Source: Calothrix sp. PCC 6303 (GTDB lineage Bacteria; Cyanobacteriota; Cyanobacteriia; Cyanobacteriales; Nostocaceae). From it: a DNA stretch of 64,000 nt. The translations under genes were made by a program, and so were the position numbers. Shown here piece after piece: positions 24,841 to 34,687 of this stretch (the stretch's first letter is position 1; each line of letters starts with the position of its first letter). The notes beneath the pieces were generated by a model that saw nothing but the letters and a program-made list of their open reading frames with translations, made no database searches and was not told the origin of the DNA. Location: assembly GCF_000317435.1 (NCBI RefSeq), contig NC_019751.1, positions 5,828,001 through 5,892,000 of the forward strand. The letters run 5' to 3'.

Positions 24841-26550
24841 ATGGTGACACCCATTTTAGCTATTCCAGCCAAGAAAAAAAAGAAATCGTCTTTGGTACTA
24901 ACACTATCATCTGCTGGGTTGTTGGTTGGTGGTGGTGTTGCTGCTTATTTACTATTGACTCAGGGAAAGCCATTATCGCGGGATTTGCCACCGGGAGTGA
25001 ATATAATTCCCCAAGATGCCTTATTTACGGTTTCCTTAAGCACTAATGAAGAACAGTGGGCGAAACTAAGAGAATATGGAACAAAAGAACTCCAAACTGA
25101 GTTAGAACAAAGCTTGGTGATGTTAAGCGATCGCTTCCTGGCTGGAAACGGCTATAGTTTCCAAAAAGATATTCAACCTTGGGTAGGGGAACAGGTAACG
25201 CTAGCTGTTTTGGCACCGGAAGCAAGTAAACCAAAATCTAAACCTGTGGCAACCGACGGTAAAGTTAGCAATAGTCAACAGATGGTGATGGTTTTACCAA
25301 TTAAAAACCCGGTTGTTGCCAAAAATATTTTATCCCAAATTAAAGCTCCTCAAGAAAAAAACTGGAGCGATCGCACTTACCAAAATATCCCCATCAAAGA
25401 AACAGATTTGGATGGAGGAGAGAAATTTTCAGCTACCGTCCTCGATAGCAGGTACTTGGTAATTACAGATAATTCCCAGGCAATGGAAAAATCTATCGAT
25501 GCTTACAAAGGTAAGGCATCCTTAGTTGCTGTCCCTGGATTTGCCGATAATTTTCCCCAAGTAGCCCAAAAAAACGCCTTTGCAGAATTTTACATCAACG
25601 TTCCCTACTCCGCCAAAATTGCTAGTGCTTCCCCTAACCCTCAATTACCTGCACAGATTTTAAGCCAACTCCAAAACAATCAAGGATTAGCAGGGACAAT
25701 TAGCTTAGAAGCGGAAGGAATTAAATTAAAAGGTGTTTCTTGGTTAAATCCTAATAGTTCTAAAAAACTAGCTGTGGAAAATAATGCCGGGAAAATGCAG
25801 AATCGAATTCCCGATGATACTTTAGCGATGCTTTCAGGTGGTAATCTAAAACGATTATGGGCTGATTATGCGATCGCATCTCAAGGCAACCCCTTATCAC
25901 CAATCTCACCCGAACAATTACGCGCAGGATTAAAATCACTCACCAATTTAGATTTAGATCGGGATTTACTGAGTTGGATGGCTGGTGAATTTTCGGTATC
26001 ATTAATTCCCACAGTTGCTAAACCAGGGGAAAAAGATAACTTTCGCACAGCATTATTATTCCTTGTGCAAACAAGCGATCGCACTCTGGCTGAAACCTCC
26101 TTTAAACAGCTTGATGAGGTGATGCGAAGTCAATATCAATTCCAAATTCAAAGCACAACTATCGCCGGAAAACCTGTAACTAACTGGATTGCCCCTCTTG
26201 GCACAGTCACCTCTAGCCATGGTTGGCTAGATGAAAATGTCGCCTTTTTGACAATCGGCGGACCCATCGTAGATAAAATTATTGCTCAACCAAATAATTC
26301 CCTCGCCAAAACACCAGTATTTAAAATTACAGTTCCCTCGGAATTTGAAAAAACTAACGGTCAAATTTTCTTGGATATTCAACGGACAACTAAGTATTTC
26401 CCCCTGACTTCCTTGTTTCCAAACCAACCTACCCAGCAAAAATTTCTCGATGCCATCCGTTTCATTGGCATCACTTCAGAAGTTAAGGATAGTCGAAGTA
26501 ACCGCTATGATGTTTTTCTGACAATGAAGAAGGTACAAAAAACCTCTTGA
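24841..26550 (+). CDS. DUF3352 domain protein, membrane-anchored
   Basis: The 569-residue protein has a Lys-rich N-terminus (AKKKKKSS) and one hydrophobic helix (LVLTLSSAGLLVGGGVAAYLLL, about residues 19-40). A long extracytoplasmic domain follows, of the cyanobacterial DUF3352 type, with repeated motifs LPPGVNIIPQDALFTVSLS, PNPQLPAQIL and LAMLSGGNLKRLWADYA. Its function is unknown. It may be periplasmic or in the thylakoid lumen. It is on the same strand as the chorismate lyase. The ATG at 24841 directly precedes the basic stretch. Confidence 0.8.
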   Translation: MVTPILAIPAKKKKKSSLVLTLSSAGLLVGGGVAAYLLLTQGKPLSRDLPPGVNIIPQDALFTVSLSTNEEQWAKLREYGTKELQTELEQSLVMLSDRFLAGNGYSFQKDIQPWVGEQVTLAVLAPEASKPKSKPVATDGKVSNSQQMVMVLPIKNPVVAKNILSQIKAPQEKNWSDRTYQNIPIKETDLDGGEKFSATVLDSRYLVITDNSQAMEKSIDAYKGKASLVAVPGFADNFPQVAQKNAFAEFYINVPYSAKIASASPNPQLPAQILSQLQNNQGLAGTISLEAEGIKLKGVSWLNPNSSKKLAVENNAGKMQNRIPDDTLAMLSGGNLKRLWADYAIASQGNPLSPISPEQLRAGLKSLTNLDLDRDLLSWMAGEFSVSLIPTVAKPGEKDNFRTALLFLVQTSDRTLAETSFKQLDEVMRSQYQFQIQSTTIAGKPVTNWIAPLGTVTSSHGWLDENVAFLTIGGPIVDKIIAQPNNSLAKTPVFKITVPSEFEKTNGQIFLDIQRTTKYFPLTSLFPNQPTQQKFLDAIRFIGITSEVKDSRSNRYDVFLTMKKVQKTS

Positions 26551-26781
26551 ACTCAGTGCCACAGGAAAATAAAACAGGAAAAACTCAATTATTCACTCTC
26601 TATTTTCCCCGAAACAGATAGGATCATTAAAGAACATGCTCAAATTAAACTACTCGTGATTACTTTCTAGTGTCCTAAAAAAAGACCAATCAACTCAGGC
26701 AACTTCCTGGAAACATCTGCGTAAGTCCTAACTTCGTCAAAATAAAGAATAATATAGAAAGCAATTGGGGAGAACACTTTT

Positions 26782-27831
26782 ATGGATCTGTTTTCACTCC
26801 AAAGTTGGCTAGATAACGCCTCCTTTGCAGTTTTATTTATGACAATGCTGGTTTACTGGGGAGGGGCAGCTTTTCCAAATATTCCCTATTTAGCTGGTTT
26901 AGGTACAGCAGGAATGGCAATTGCCAACCTATGCATAGCAGTTTTACTGGGTGCAAGATGGATTGAAGCGGGTTACTTCCCCTTGAGTAATTTATATGAA
27001 TCCCTATTTTTCTTAACTTGGGGAATCACCAGCGTCCATTTATTAGCTGAATATAACAGTCGTAGTCGCTTGGTAGGGGTTGTAACTGCCCCTGTAGCCA
27101 TGGCAATCACGGCATTCGCAGCCCTCACCCTACCATCAGGGATGCAAGTCTCAGAACCTTTAGTACCTGCACTCAAATCCAATTGGTTGATGATGCATGT
27201 CAGCGTCATGATGTTGAGTTACTCCGCATTAATGGTTGGATCATTATTAGCGATCGCATTCCTATTTGTCACCCGTGGGGAGAACATTCAACTCCAAGGA
27301 AGTTCCTTTGGTGCAGGTGGTTATCGCAGTAATGGGTATAAATTACACAAAGCTGGTGAACTTGTAACAGAATCAGCCCCAGTTAACTTTGAAAATAATG
27401 GCTTTAGCCGTTACGAAGCCAATAATAACGGGAAAACAGCAGTTTTAAATTTAGTCACTGAACCTGTTGCCCAAACAGTTGATACGTCTGTAACCCTATC
27501 ACCTCAGCGTCTCAATCTTGCTGAAACCCTCGACAACATCAGTTACCGCATCATTGGTTTAGGATTTCCTCTGTTGACAATTGGTATTATTGCCGGGGCT
27601 GTTTGGGCAAATGAAGCTTGGGGTTCATACTGGAGTTGGGATCCTAAAGAAACTTGGGCATTAATTACTTGGTTAGTTTTCGCTGCTTATCTCCATTCTC
27701 GCATTACCAAGGGTTGGCAAGGTCGCCGTCCCGCAATTTTGGCAGCTAGCGGCTTTGTTGTCGTCTGGATTTGTTACTTGGGAGTGAATATTCTCGGTAA
27801 GGGTTTACATTCCTATGGATGGTTTTTCTAA
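26782..27831 (+). CDS. ccsA: Cytochrome c biogenesis protein CcsA (ResC/CcsB-type, Ycf5)
   Basis: CcsA is the haem-handling membrane partner in system II cytochrome c maturation and attaches haem to c-type cytochromes of the lumen. The 349-residue protein has about eight membrane helices. The haem-binding tryptophan-rich WWD motif is [18 protein letters not shown] (about residues 282-299). Conserved histidines occur in [12 protein letters not shown] and near the C-terminus (LHSYGWFF). A hydrophilic loop (about residues 170-245) separates the halves, as in cyanobacterial CcsA. Some databases call this protein CcsB. No ccs1 partner is adjacent. Confidence 0.92.
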   Translation: MDLFSLQSWLDNASFAVLFMTMLVYWGGAAFPNIPYLAGLGTAGMAIANLCIAVLLGARWIEAGYFPLSNLYESLFFLTWGITSVHLLAEYNSRSRLVGVVTAPVAMAITAFAALTLPSGMQVSEPLVPALKSNWLMMHVSVMMLSYSALMVGSLLAIAFLFVTRGENIQLQGSSFGAGGYRSNGYKLHKAGELVTESAPVNFENNGFSRYEANNNGKTAVLNLVTEPVAQTVDTSVTLSPQRLNLAETLDNISYRIIGLGFPLLTIGIIAGAVWANEAWGSYWSWDPKETWALITWLVFAAYLHSRITKGWQGRRPAILAASGFVVVWICYLGVNILGKGLHSYGWFF

Positions 27832-28003
27832 TTGCCATAGATTCAAGTAAATAAATTTTAGTTTGTAGTTGCGCTACCCTGCGGGAATGAAACCTATAGC
27901 GATAAAGCGCAGCTACAAACCAATAACAATTTTATTGATGCAATTAATGGATTAATATTTTACCTTTAACTCTACCTTTCTTCAAATTGTAGAGGTGCTA
28001 ACT

Positions 28004-28636
28004 ATGACTCAAATACAAGCCGAACTAAAGCTATATACTTTTGATGAATTTATCGAATGGTATCCACAAAACTCAGAAGTACATTACGAATTGCATGACG
28101 GGGTGATTGTCGAAATGCCTAAGCCTAAAGGACAACATTCAGATTTGGCTGGCTTTTTGATTGAAGAACTGCTGATTACAATTAGAGATATGAATAAGCG
28201 CGGCATCTGGACTATTCCGAAAGAATCAATCGTTAAACCTAAAAATGATAGATCAGGTTATGAACCAGACATTATTATTTTAAATCAAGAAACTATTGGC
28301 AGCGAGACACGTTGGAAAAAAGAATCTGTTATTCAAAACGCAACTTCTGTCAAATTGATAGTTGAAGTAGTTTCAAGCAATTGGCAAGACGACTACTACA
28401 ACAAACTTCGTGATTATGAGTCGATGGGGATACCCGAATACTGGATTGTAGACTATGCAGCCCTCGGTGGACGTATATTTATCGGCAATCCCAAAGTCCC
28501 AACAATTTTTGTCTGCCAGTTAATTGATGGGGAATACCAAATGACACCGTTTAGAGGTAGCGATTTAATTGTATCGCCAACTTTCCCCCAGTTAAACTTG
28601 ACAGTAGAGCAAGTTTTTAGCTCAGTAACCAATTAG
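28004..28636 (+). CDS. Uma2 family (DUF820) putative endonuclease
   Basis: A 210-residue protein of the PD-(D/E)XK-fold Uma2 family, hugely amplified in cyanobacteria; activity and role are unproven. The ATG at 28004 has AGAGG nine bases upstream and is preferred to the GTG at 27995. Family features: TFDEFIEWYPQNSEVHYELHDG, then SGYEPDIIILNQE (catalytic Asp), LIVEVVSSNWQDDYYNKLRDYE (Glu and Lys) and MGIPEYWIVDYAALGG. It is a lone gene. A second family member is at 40696-41265. Confidence 0.85.
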   Translation: MTQIQAELKLYTFDEFIEWYPQNSEVHYELHDGVIVEMPKPKGQHSDLAGFLIEELLITIRDMNKRGIWTIPKESIVKPKNDRSGYEPDIIILNQETIGSETRWKKESVIQNATSVKLIVEVVSSNWQDDYYNKLRDYESMGIPEYWIVDYAALGGRIFIGNPKVPTIFVCQLIDGEYQMTPFRGSDLIVSPTFPQLNLTVEQVFSSVTN

Positions 28637-28650
28637 ATTAAAAAATAAGT

Positions 28651-28736
28651 AATAAGTAATGAGTAATAAGTACGTTTTTTAACGGGGATTTTACCCCGAT
28701 AGTTCCTGGGCTTGGGCTGCCCGGGTAGCTTACATA
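28651..28736. repeat. 7-bp STRR tract and CGGGG hairpin
   Basis: TAAGTAA repeats (TAAGTAA TAAGTAA TGAGTAA TAAGTA) are followed by a CGGGGATTTTACCCCG hairpin. The hairpin may end transcription of the Uma2 gene or of the converging pentapeptide gene. Confidence 0.55.
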
Positions 28737-30125
28737 CTAGGCTTTTTTTGTTGAAGACGAAAGGCTAAATAACCGACTAAATTCACCTGCTTGTAAAGTA
28801 GCTTCCCAATTTGTTGGTAAACGGTGCGGATTTGGATCGTTTTTTGTGGGGACACGCATAAAAATGTAATCGCAGCGAACTCCATCCAATTTAGTATCTG
28901 GAGTAATATGCCAACTTTCGATATAGGCACCAGTTAAAATTGCACCGCGAAAGTCTGTTTTATCTAGTTCAGCACGAATCAGCGTTGCCCTAGAAATATC
29001 AGCATCTCTAAGGTTTGATTCACTCAAATTTGCACCAATTAAACTCACATCTTTAAGGTTAGCAGCTTGTAAGTTTATTCCCTGCAAATTCCAACCGTCT
29101 AAATTTCTGCTTTGGAGATTTTTGCTAACTACCAAATGACGAATTTGAGAATTTGCTAGATAAGACTTGCCAACTGTGGCAAAATTTAACTTTTTAACTT
29201 GAAACCAACAGGTTCTAGTGATATTTGCCTGATTTAAATTGGTATTCTTTAAACTTGCCTGACTAAAATCTACATCGGTTAAATCACTATTTTCAAAATT
29301 GGTTCCACGTCTGGTTGCCAAACCTAAAGCCATATTCCGAATTGGTAACTGCTTTTTATTCGCAAATAATGCCAAGCAGCCAAGGTAACATGCCAGCAGA
29401 ACTATTCCCACTGTGAATCCATCAATGAAATGTCGATTTACAATTAGCCAAATACCATCAGCAGCGGGATTTGCAGAAGTAAAAGCAATGGTAATTGCTC
29501 CACAAAGCCCGACGGTGAGTAAAACTGTTAGTGTCACAGTCCACAAACCACCTATTATCCCCGCTAAAGCAACTGAGCCAGCAATAGCAATAGTTCCAGC
29601 AGCGATTATTACAACTGCCACTGCACCAGTAACTATTACTCCTACCGCATTTGCTAGCTGCATTGCCCCTGTGGGAGCCACTATCCCCGCCCAAGTGAGC
29701 GCCACTATGCCTGCCCATAGGACAGCCGCCACACCAGCACTCATGATGGAAATAGCTAAGAATCCAGAAGCAGTGGCAACTCCTCGCCAAAACGTCACAA
29801 CCAAAAATACCGAGATTATCCCTAATGCGATCGCGCCTACATACAAATTCTCACGGCTACGATCAGCAAGTATAATTCCTAACAGTGAGCCACCAATAGC
29901 TACCAAGAATCCCGATAACGCTGATAATAATAGCGCAAACAAAATGAGCGCAAGCAACCAACGCCGTTGTAGTCCGGCTTTTACATGGCTGAAATTCGCT
30001 CCCGTCAAAATTGCGTCTGCGAAATCTGTACCTCGGATGTCAGCGTATGAGAAATCAGCACCCGCCAAATCTTTTCCTTTAAAGGACTCACCCCTGAGCT
30101 TTGCACGGCGATAATCTAAAATCAC
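28737..30125 (-). CDS. Pentapeptide-repeat membrane protein
   Basis: In this 462-residue protein a short pentapeptide run (LRGESFKGKDLAGADFSYAD, then RGTDFADAILTGANFSHV, residues 9-49) precedes a hydrophobic core of about 200 residues with seven or eight Ala/Gly-rich helices (about 55-265). A second, longer pentapeptide region of A(D/N)LXX type follows (NFENSDLTDVDFSQASLKNT through LRDADISRATLIRAELDKTDFRGAILTGAY, about 285-420). The repeats form a quadrilateral beta-helix; the membrane part is of no recognised family. Function is unknown. The start at 30125 begins MILDYRRAKLRGESF. Confidence 0.85.
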   Translation of the reverse strand: MILDYRRAKLRGESFKGKDLAGADFSYADIRGTDFADAILTGANFSHVKAGLQRRWLLALILFALLLSALSGFLVAIGGSLLGIILADRSRENLYVGAIALGIISVFLVVTFWRGVATASGFLAISIMSAGVAAVLWAGIVALTWAGIVAPTGAMQLANAVGVIVTGAVAVVIIAAGTIAIAGSVALAGIIGGLWTVTLTVLLTVGLCGAITIAFTSANPAADGIWLIVNRHFIDGFTVGIVLLACYLGCLALFANKKQLPIRNMALGLATRRGTNFENSDLTDVDFSQASLKNTNLNQANITRTCWFQVKKLNFATVGKSYLANSQIRHLVVSKNLQSRNLDGWNLQGINLQAANLKDVSLIGANLSESNLRDADISRATLIRAELDKTDFRGAILTGAYIESWHITPDTKLDGVRCDYIFMRVPTKNDPNPHRLPTNWEATLQAGEFSRLFSLSSSTKKA

Positions 30126-31113
30126 ATCAATTTCACAAGACTGGGCAGATTTACATTTATGGTTAATAGGATATCAGATTTTTTCATTTTTGAAATCTTG
30201 TGACTTATTACACATCGCATTGATGATGTTCTTTGCTTCGCCTTTAGCTTTTCGCTTCATCGTTGAAAAGCAGCAGAAAACTACCTACATGCTGGATACT
30301 GAAATGGGTATTTTTCATCCTTAGTCGCTTCCCATACCCTTTTTCGAGGAAGTCATTGAGCCAGTTATCGGCAAATATTAAGAAAATATTAAATATTCTA
30401 GAAATCTTTTGATTTGATGACAATCTAATTACTATCAAACATTGATATTAAATCAAATTTAGTTATTAGTTAACAAAATATAATGTTGATTAACTATTTC
30501 TGGAAATGAAATTAATGCTCTTGTGGTACAAGTTTTTAAATATTAAAATGCCATCATAATTAAATCTTGATATTCAAAGTTTATGCTTAATAAACTTGAC
30601 AAATTTTGTCCAATATTAGACAGGTGTAAGCTTTGACAATTTTATGACAGATGAGAATTATACTTAGTAATGTGATACCTCCATCTATGAATATTAAATA
30701 ATCAAGAACGTTTGACTATTGACTAAAATCAACCTAGTAATGATGTTAAATTTACCAAATAAAAAAAATAGAATATTGCCGTCTTTTAACTTTACTAATT
30801 TTATATATGCAGAAAATTTTAACTTTGTGAAGTAGAAAAATACTCCACTTCCGTTATCTCGTACCCTTACTGAGGGGAGAATTGCCGAAGGATATAGCTC
30901 ATGTACGTGCAAAATGCTGTATCTAGCTGATAAAAAGTAGTTTTCGATTACTGATTTCAAAAGATATCGCCAGATAATTGGGAAATTTTCAGTGAATCGA
31001 TGAAAGTTAAATTTGCTTTCTGCATCAATAATTTACCAAATACCCGAAGTCCCATAGTTATAGTATGGGCAGACATTTTTAACATATTGGCTAATGTTTG
31101 GAGTGACTTTTAA
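30126..31113. other. Long AT-rich gene-poor spacer (about 990 bp)
   Basis: Both ORFs seen here (30244-30438 and 30694-30960, minus strand) have skewed composition and no family resemblance. A TTGACA occurs at 30633-30638 with a weak TATACT about 20 bp on (30659-30664); the promoter assignment is uncertain. No tRNA, CRISPR array or IS element was recognised. Confidence 0.45.
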
Positions 31114-31356
31114 ATGAATTTTGCACTGGCAATTACCCAGTTTTTCGCTTGTCAATTCCCTGGATGGGGGGTTTGCCATTTTAGTTTTGAACCCGAAGCA
31201 AAAGCTTTATACATATATTGTCAAGCAGCAGAAAAAAGGAATGTAATTCTGGAAAATGCTCCGGCTTTAGCAAGTTTAGATATTGGAATAGAAAAATATG
31301 TAGTTGTGCATCCTGATTATCTTGATGTTGTAATTCAGAATATTCGGATTAACTGA
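31114..31356 (+). CDS. Small hypothetical protein, 80 residues
   Basis: I do not recognise the family. The sequence is well mixed (QFPGWGVCHFSFEPEAKALY, IYCQAAEKRNVILENAPALA, YVVVHPDYLDVVIQNIRIN) with a plausible alpha/beta pattern and two cysteines. The ATG at 31114 is preceded by GGAGTGA about 13 bases before, a fair ribosome-binding site. It faces the aat gene across a short palindrome at 31415-31440. Confidence 0.5.
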   Translation: MNFALAITQFFACQFPGWGVCHFSFEPEAKALYIYCQAAEKRNVILENAPALASLDIGIEKYVVVHPDYLDVVIQNIRIN

Positions 31357-31414
31357 TTAATCAGTTAAATTCTATAAATTTTAGAGTTCTTTCTCATTAT
31401 CTTCTAAGACAAAA

Positions 31415-31440
31415 TAGAGACGCGACATGTCTCGTCTCTA
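31415..31440. repeat. Palindromic hairpin between convergent genes
   Basis: TAGAGACG-C-GACATGTC-T-CGTCTCTA is an almost perfect palindrome of 26 bp. It probably ends transcription from both sides. It is related to the 30-bp palindrome at 63144-63173. Confidence 0.7.
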
Positions 31441-31468
31441 AATATACAAGCTTTGGGGGGTTAATATT

Positions 31469-32044
31469 TCAGGCAAAATGGCAAGAACGACTCAAAGCCG
31501 AACCCAACAATTGTTGATAGTCTTCATCTTCAATTCGATAAGCACCAAAGCGTTCAAGATGTGGGTTCATCATTTGAGCATCGAAAAGAACGAAATGGCG
31601 ATCGCGTAAATGCTCAACTAACTTTACCATCGCCACTTTAGAACCATCCGGAATCTGAAAAAACATCGACTCCCCAATAAAAGCACCATTTATGGCAATT
31701 CCCAAAATTCCCCCAGCTAAATTATCACCTTGCCAGGTTTCAAAGCTATGAGCATAGCCAGCTTGGTATAATTTCCAATATATTTGTTTTAAATCTTCAG
31801 AAATCCAAGTAGTATCGCGGTTTGCACATCCTTCTATCACAGCAGTAAAATTACGATTAATTGCGGTGGTAAACCTTCCTTGGTTAAGAATGCGTCGTAA
31901 AGATTTAGGATAACGAAAGGATTTATCAAGGGGAATCAAAGTGCGATCGCGGCTTCCATACCAACCCAGGTGATTATGCTCATCAGCCATGAGAAAATAG
32001 CCTTGAGCGTAGCCTTCAATAATAGCGGCAACATCGTATTTCAT
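31469..32044 (-). CDS. aat: Leucyl/phenylalanyl-tRNA-protein transferase
   Basis: Aat adds Leu or Phe to N-terminal Arg/Lys of proteins, making N-degrons for ClpS/ClpAP. The 191-residue protein is a compact cyanobacterial form. Landmarks: [71 protein letters not shown] (catalytic core, about residues 79-104), [19 protein letters not shown] and [27 protein letters not shown]. The start is ATG 32044. The enzyme looks complete although shorter than the 230-residue E. coli protein. Confidence 0.9.
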   Translation of the reverse strand: MKYDVAAIIEGYAQGYFLMADEHNHLGWYGSRDRTLIPLDKSFRYPKSLRRILNQGRFTTAINRNFTAVIEGCANRDTTWISEDLKQIYWKLYQAGYAHSFETWQGDNLAGGILGIAINGAFIGESMFFQIPDGSKVAMVKLVEHLRDRHFVLFDAQMMNPHLERFGAYRIEDEDYQQLLGSALSRSCHFA

Positions 32045-32222
32045 ATATTCAATAAATATACATTCAAAAAATAAAGCATTTCCCTCCTAATTTTTGCTTT
32101 CTAGTGACTTCAAACTCGCAATTTAACTCAAAAATAACAGAGGAATACAACTAGAGACCAAATATCTTCTACATTCCTCTATTAAAACTACTCAATTTAA
32201 CTCTATACCGGAGATTAAAAAA

Positions 32223-32552
32223 ATGAGCGAACCAATTCCAGCAATTATTTTGCCACCAGTCCAAAACCCCGAACAAGAAGGAGAATGGTTAAGCAATAGC
32301 TTAAGCAAATGGTTAGATGAAGAGTTTTTACCCGAAGCAGTTAATCAAAAAATTGCTCAACGTGCAGCTCAGATATTTGTTCGACAACGGATGGAAGGAG
32401 AAAATGATCTTGGTTCCCTAGTCATTGCCATTGTCACCGAAATGCAGTTGTTTGACTTTTCTAAAAGCTTTTACGGAGAGTTTGCGATCGCTAACGCCGT
32501 CAGCGATCTACTCTTAGAGAGTCTAGGATTTGATAAATGTTGTGGACAATAA
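32223..32552 (+). CDS. Conserved-looking hypothetical protein, 109 residues
   Basis: The family is not recognised by name. The protein is helical (SNSLSKWLDEEFLPEAVNQK, AQRAAQIFVRQRMEGENDLG, LVIAIVTEMQLFDFSKSFYG) and soluble, and ends in FDKCCGQ with a vicinal cysteine pair. An A-rich, purine-containing leader (GGAGATTAAAAAAATG) places a good ribosome-binding site near the ATG at 32223. Divergent from aat. Confidence 0.6.
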   Translation: MSEPIPAIILPPVQNPEQEGEWLSNSLSKWLDEEFLPEAVNQKIAQRAAQIFVRQRMEGENDLGSLVIAIVTEMQLFDFSKSFYGEFAIANAVSDLLLESLGFDKCCGQ

Positions 32553-32597
32553 TTTGAGGCTCTTCATATACTAGTACAGGTTCTACAACGCATCTAA

Positions 32598-32710
32598 TTT
32601 GTATATAAGACGCGGGCAGGACTTCGGCGTGAGCGCTCAGTCCTTACCTCCGGTACACTTCGTTCCGACAGGCTCAGGAACCATCGAACGCTGCCCGCAC
32701 TACAATCATT
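32598..32710. repeat. Dispersed palindromic repeat with a nested insert, copy 1
   Basis: ATATAAGACGCGGGCA...TGCCCGCACTACAAT matches 53115-53190 closely, but contains about 42 extra bases (around 32643-32684) after GCTCAGTC. The insert itself recurs in inverse orientation near 39911-39939. Confidence 0.65.
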
Positions 32711-32772
32711 CTGTGTTTTTAACTTATACAATTTAGCTGCACATCAACTTATCCATATATGACACTAAGAAT

Positions 32773-33513
32773 CTAGAGAATTTGGGATAAAAACTTGCGG
32801 GTACGTTCTTCCTTGGGGTTTTGAAAGAAGTTAGAGGGTGTAGCTTCCTCAACAATTACACCTCCATCCATAAAAATTACTCTGTCAGCAACTTCACGAG
32901 CAAATCCAACTTCGTGGGTGACTACTACCATTGTGATACCATCAGCAGCCAGGGTTTTGATTGTGTCTAACACTTCTCGCACCATTTCTGGATCGAGGGA
33001 TGAAGTTGGTTCATCAAAAAGCATGATTTTGGGTTGCATTGCCAAAGCTCGTGCGATCGCAACTCTTTGCTGTTGTCCACCAGATAATTGTCCTGGATAT
33101 TTTTGTGCTTGTTCTACAATTCCGACTCTTTCTAATAACTGCATCGCTACTTTTTCGGCTTTAACTTTTGACCATTTCCGTACCCAAATAGGTGATAAGG
33201 TAATATTTTGTAGTACGCTCAGATGGGGAAATAAATTAAACTGCTGAAATACCATTCCTACTTCTCGTCGAATTGCTTCAATATTTCGTAAATCATCAGT
33301 TAGAGTAATACCATCAATTTCAATTTTTCCCTGTTGATATTCTTCTAATGCATTAAAGGTGCGAATAAAAGTGGACTTTCCCGAACCTGAAGGTCCCATA
33401 ATTACTACTACTTCTCCCCGATTTACTGTTAGGCTAACTCCCTTTAAAACATGGAATTTTTCATACCATTTGTGAATATCTTGGGCAATAATTATTGGTT
33501 GTTCTGAATTCAT
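32773..33513 (-). CDS. Polar amino-acid ABC transporter ATP-binding protein
   Basis: A 246-residue ATPase of the amino-acid uptake (PAAT) family, energising import through the two permeases encoded upstream. Motifs: Walker [10 protein letters not shown] (about residues 40-48), Q-loop QQFNLFPH, signature LSGGQQQR (about 143-150), Walker [15 protein letters not shown] (about 163-176) and switch His in VVVTHEV. It is the last gene of a four-gene cluster. In Anabaena, NatFGH works with a separately encoded ATPase, BgtA; here an ATPase is in place. Confidence 0.92.
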   Translation of the reverse strand: MNSEQPIIIAQDIHKWYEKFHVLKGVSLTVNRGEVVVIMGPSGSGKSTFIRTFNALEEYQQGKIEIDGITLTDDLRNIEAIRREVGMVFQQFNLFPHLSVLQNITLSPIWVRKWSKVKAEKVAMQLLERVGIVEQAQKYPGQLSGGQQQRVAIARALAMQPKIMLFDEPTSSLDPEMVREVLDTIKTLAADGITMVVVTHEVGFAREVADRVIFMDGGVIVEEATPSNFFQNPKEERTRKFLSQIL

Positions 33514-33608
33514 GGGATTTTAGATTTTAGATTTTAGATTCGTTCGCTTCGCTCAGTACAAGCTTTAGATTTTTGTTGATTACTTTTGATTAACTAAAAA
33601 AGAGTAAA

Positions 33609-34631
33609 CTACCTCTGACCTACACCTAATTGTTTTTCTAAACTTTGCGAAGCTATGGACATTGAATAACAAAATATCCAATAAATGAGTCCGATAAATA
33701 AATAAACTTCTGCATAGCGATTGAGAAACTGGGGTTGAGCTAAAATTGAACGAGAAATGCCTGTTAATTCTAATAATCCAACTATTGATAATAAAGAGGT
33801 ATCTTTAAATAAACCAATAAATTGACCAACAAGTGCTGGAATAACTGCACGTAGTGCTTGAGGAAGCACAACAAGTAACATCATTAAGGGAGTACTCAAA
33901 CCTAGTGCTTTAGCAGCTTCAAATTGTCCCCGTGGAATTGATTGCAAACCACCACGGACATTTTCCGCTAAATAGGCAGCACTGAATAGAGTTAAACCAG
34001 CAATCCCTCGCAGCACTCTGTCTAAACGGATGTCATCCGGCAAAACTAAAGGCAGCATAACTTGAGCTAGAAACAAAATTCCAATTAATGGTAATCCCCG
34101 AATAATTTCAATATAAAAAATACTGAAATTTCGCACCACAAACATCTGACTTTGACGACCCAATGCCAGTAATACACCCAAAGGAAAGGAAAGAATAATA
34201 CTAATCAATGCCATCACTAAAGTTAACAGCAAACCATTCCATAAATTTGTATCTACTTGTTCTAGTCCCAAACCTCCACCGATTAACCATAGAATGAGGG
34301 GAAAAGATAATCCCCAAGCTAGGGACAACCAACTATTAATTTGCTGGGGTAAACGCTTAATTAATGCTCCCCAAGTTAAGCCAGATAGACTTATAATAAT
34401 CGCTAATGATAGCCAAAGTCTTCCATGAAGTTGTTGGGGAAAACGACCCACTAAAAATAATTGTAGGTTAGCATTTATAACTGACCATTGAGCTTGAATA
34501 AACACCCAGGTGAGAATACCTTTGATGCTGGAAATTAGCAACAAAAAGCAGACAATTGTCAAAATACTGTTATACCAGTTGTTAAATAAGTTTTTTCGCA
34601 ACCATTTTTTGATGTAGGATATTTGATTCAT
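33609..34631 (-). CDS. natH: Amino-acid ABC transporter permease (NatH/BztC-like)
   Basis: The 340-residue membrane protein has five or more membrane spans in the C-terminal permease domain (about residues 130-335). The N-terminal half (to about 125) holds extra hydrophobic segments, as in the longer permease of the glutamate/aspartate-type (BztB/BztC) systems. The EAA loop is EAAKALGLSTPLMMLLVVLPQALRAVIPAL (about residues 233-262), the ATPase docking site. The substrate class is inferred from the cluster. Confidence 0.85.
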   Translation of the reverse strand: MNQISYIKKWLRKNLFNNWYNSILTIVCFLLLISSIKGILTWVFIQAQWSVINANLQLFLVGRFPQQLHGRLWLSLAIIISLSGLTWGALIKRLPQQINSWLSLAWGLSFPLILWLIGGGLGLEQVDTNLWNGLLLTLVMALISIILSFPLGVLLALGRQSQMFVVRNFSIFYIEIIRGLPLIGILFLAQVMLPLVLPDDIRLDRVLRGIAGLTLFSAAYLAENVRGGLQSIPRGQFEAAKALGLSTPLMMLLVVLPQALRAVIPALVGQFIGLFKDTSLLSIVGLLELTGISRSILAQPQFLNRYAEVYLFIGLIYWIFCYSMSIASQSLEKQLGVGQR

Positions 34632-34687
34632 TATTAATACTTATTTAAATAAATTTGAATAAACTTGAATAAAAACTTTAAAATATT

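Noticed and set aside
30694-30960. 88-residue minus-strand ORF in the 30-31 kb spacer
   Set aside because: Skewed towards Ile, Phe, Leu and Lys as expected from AT-rich DNA; no family resemblance.
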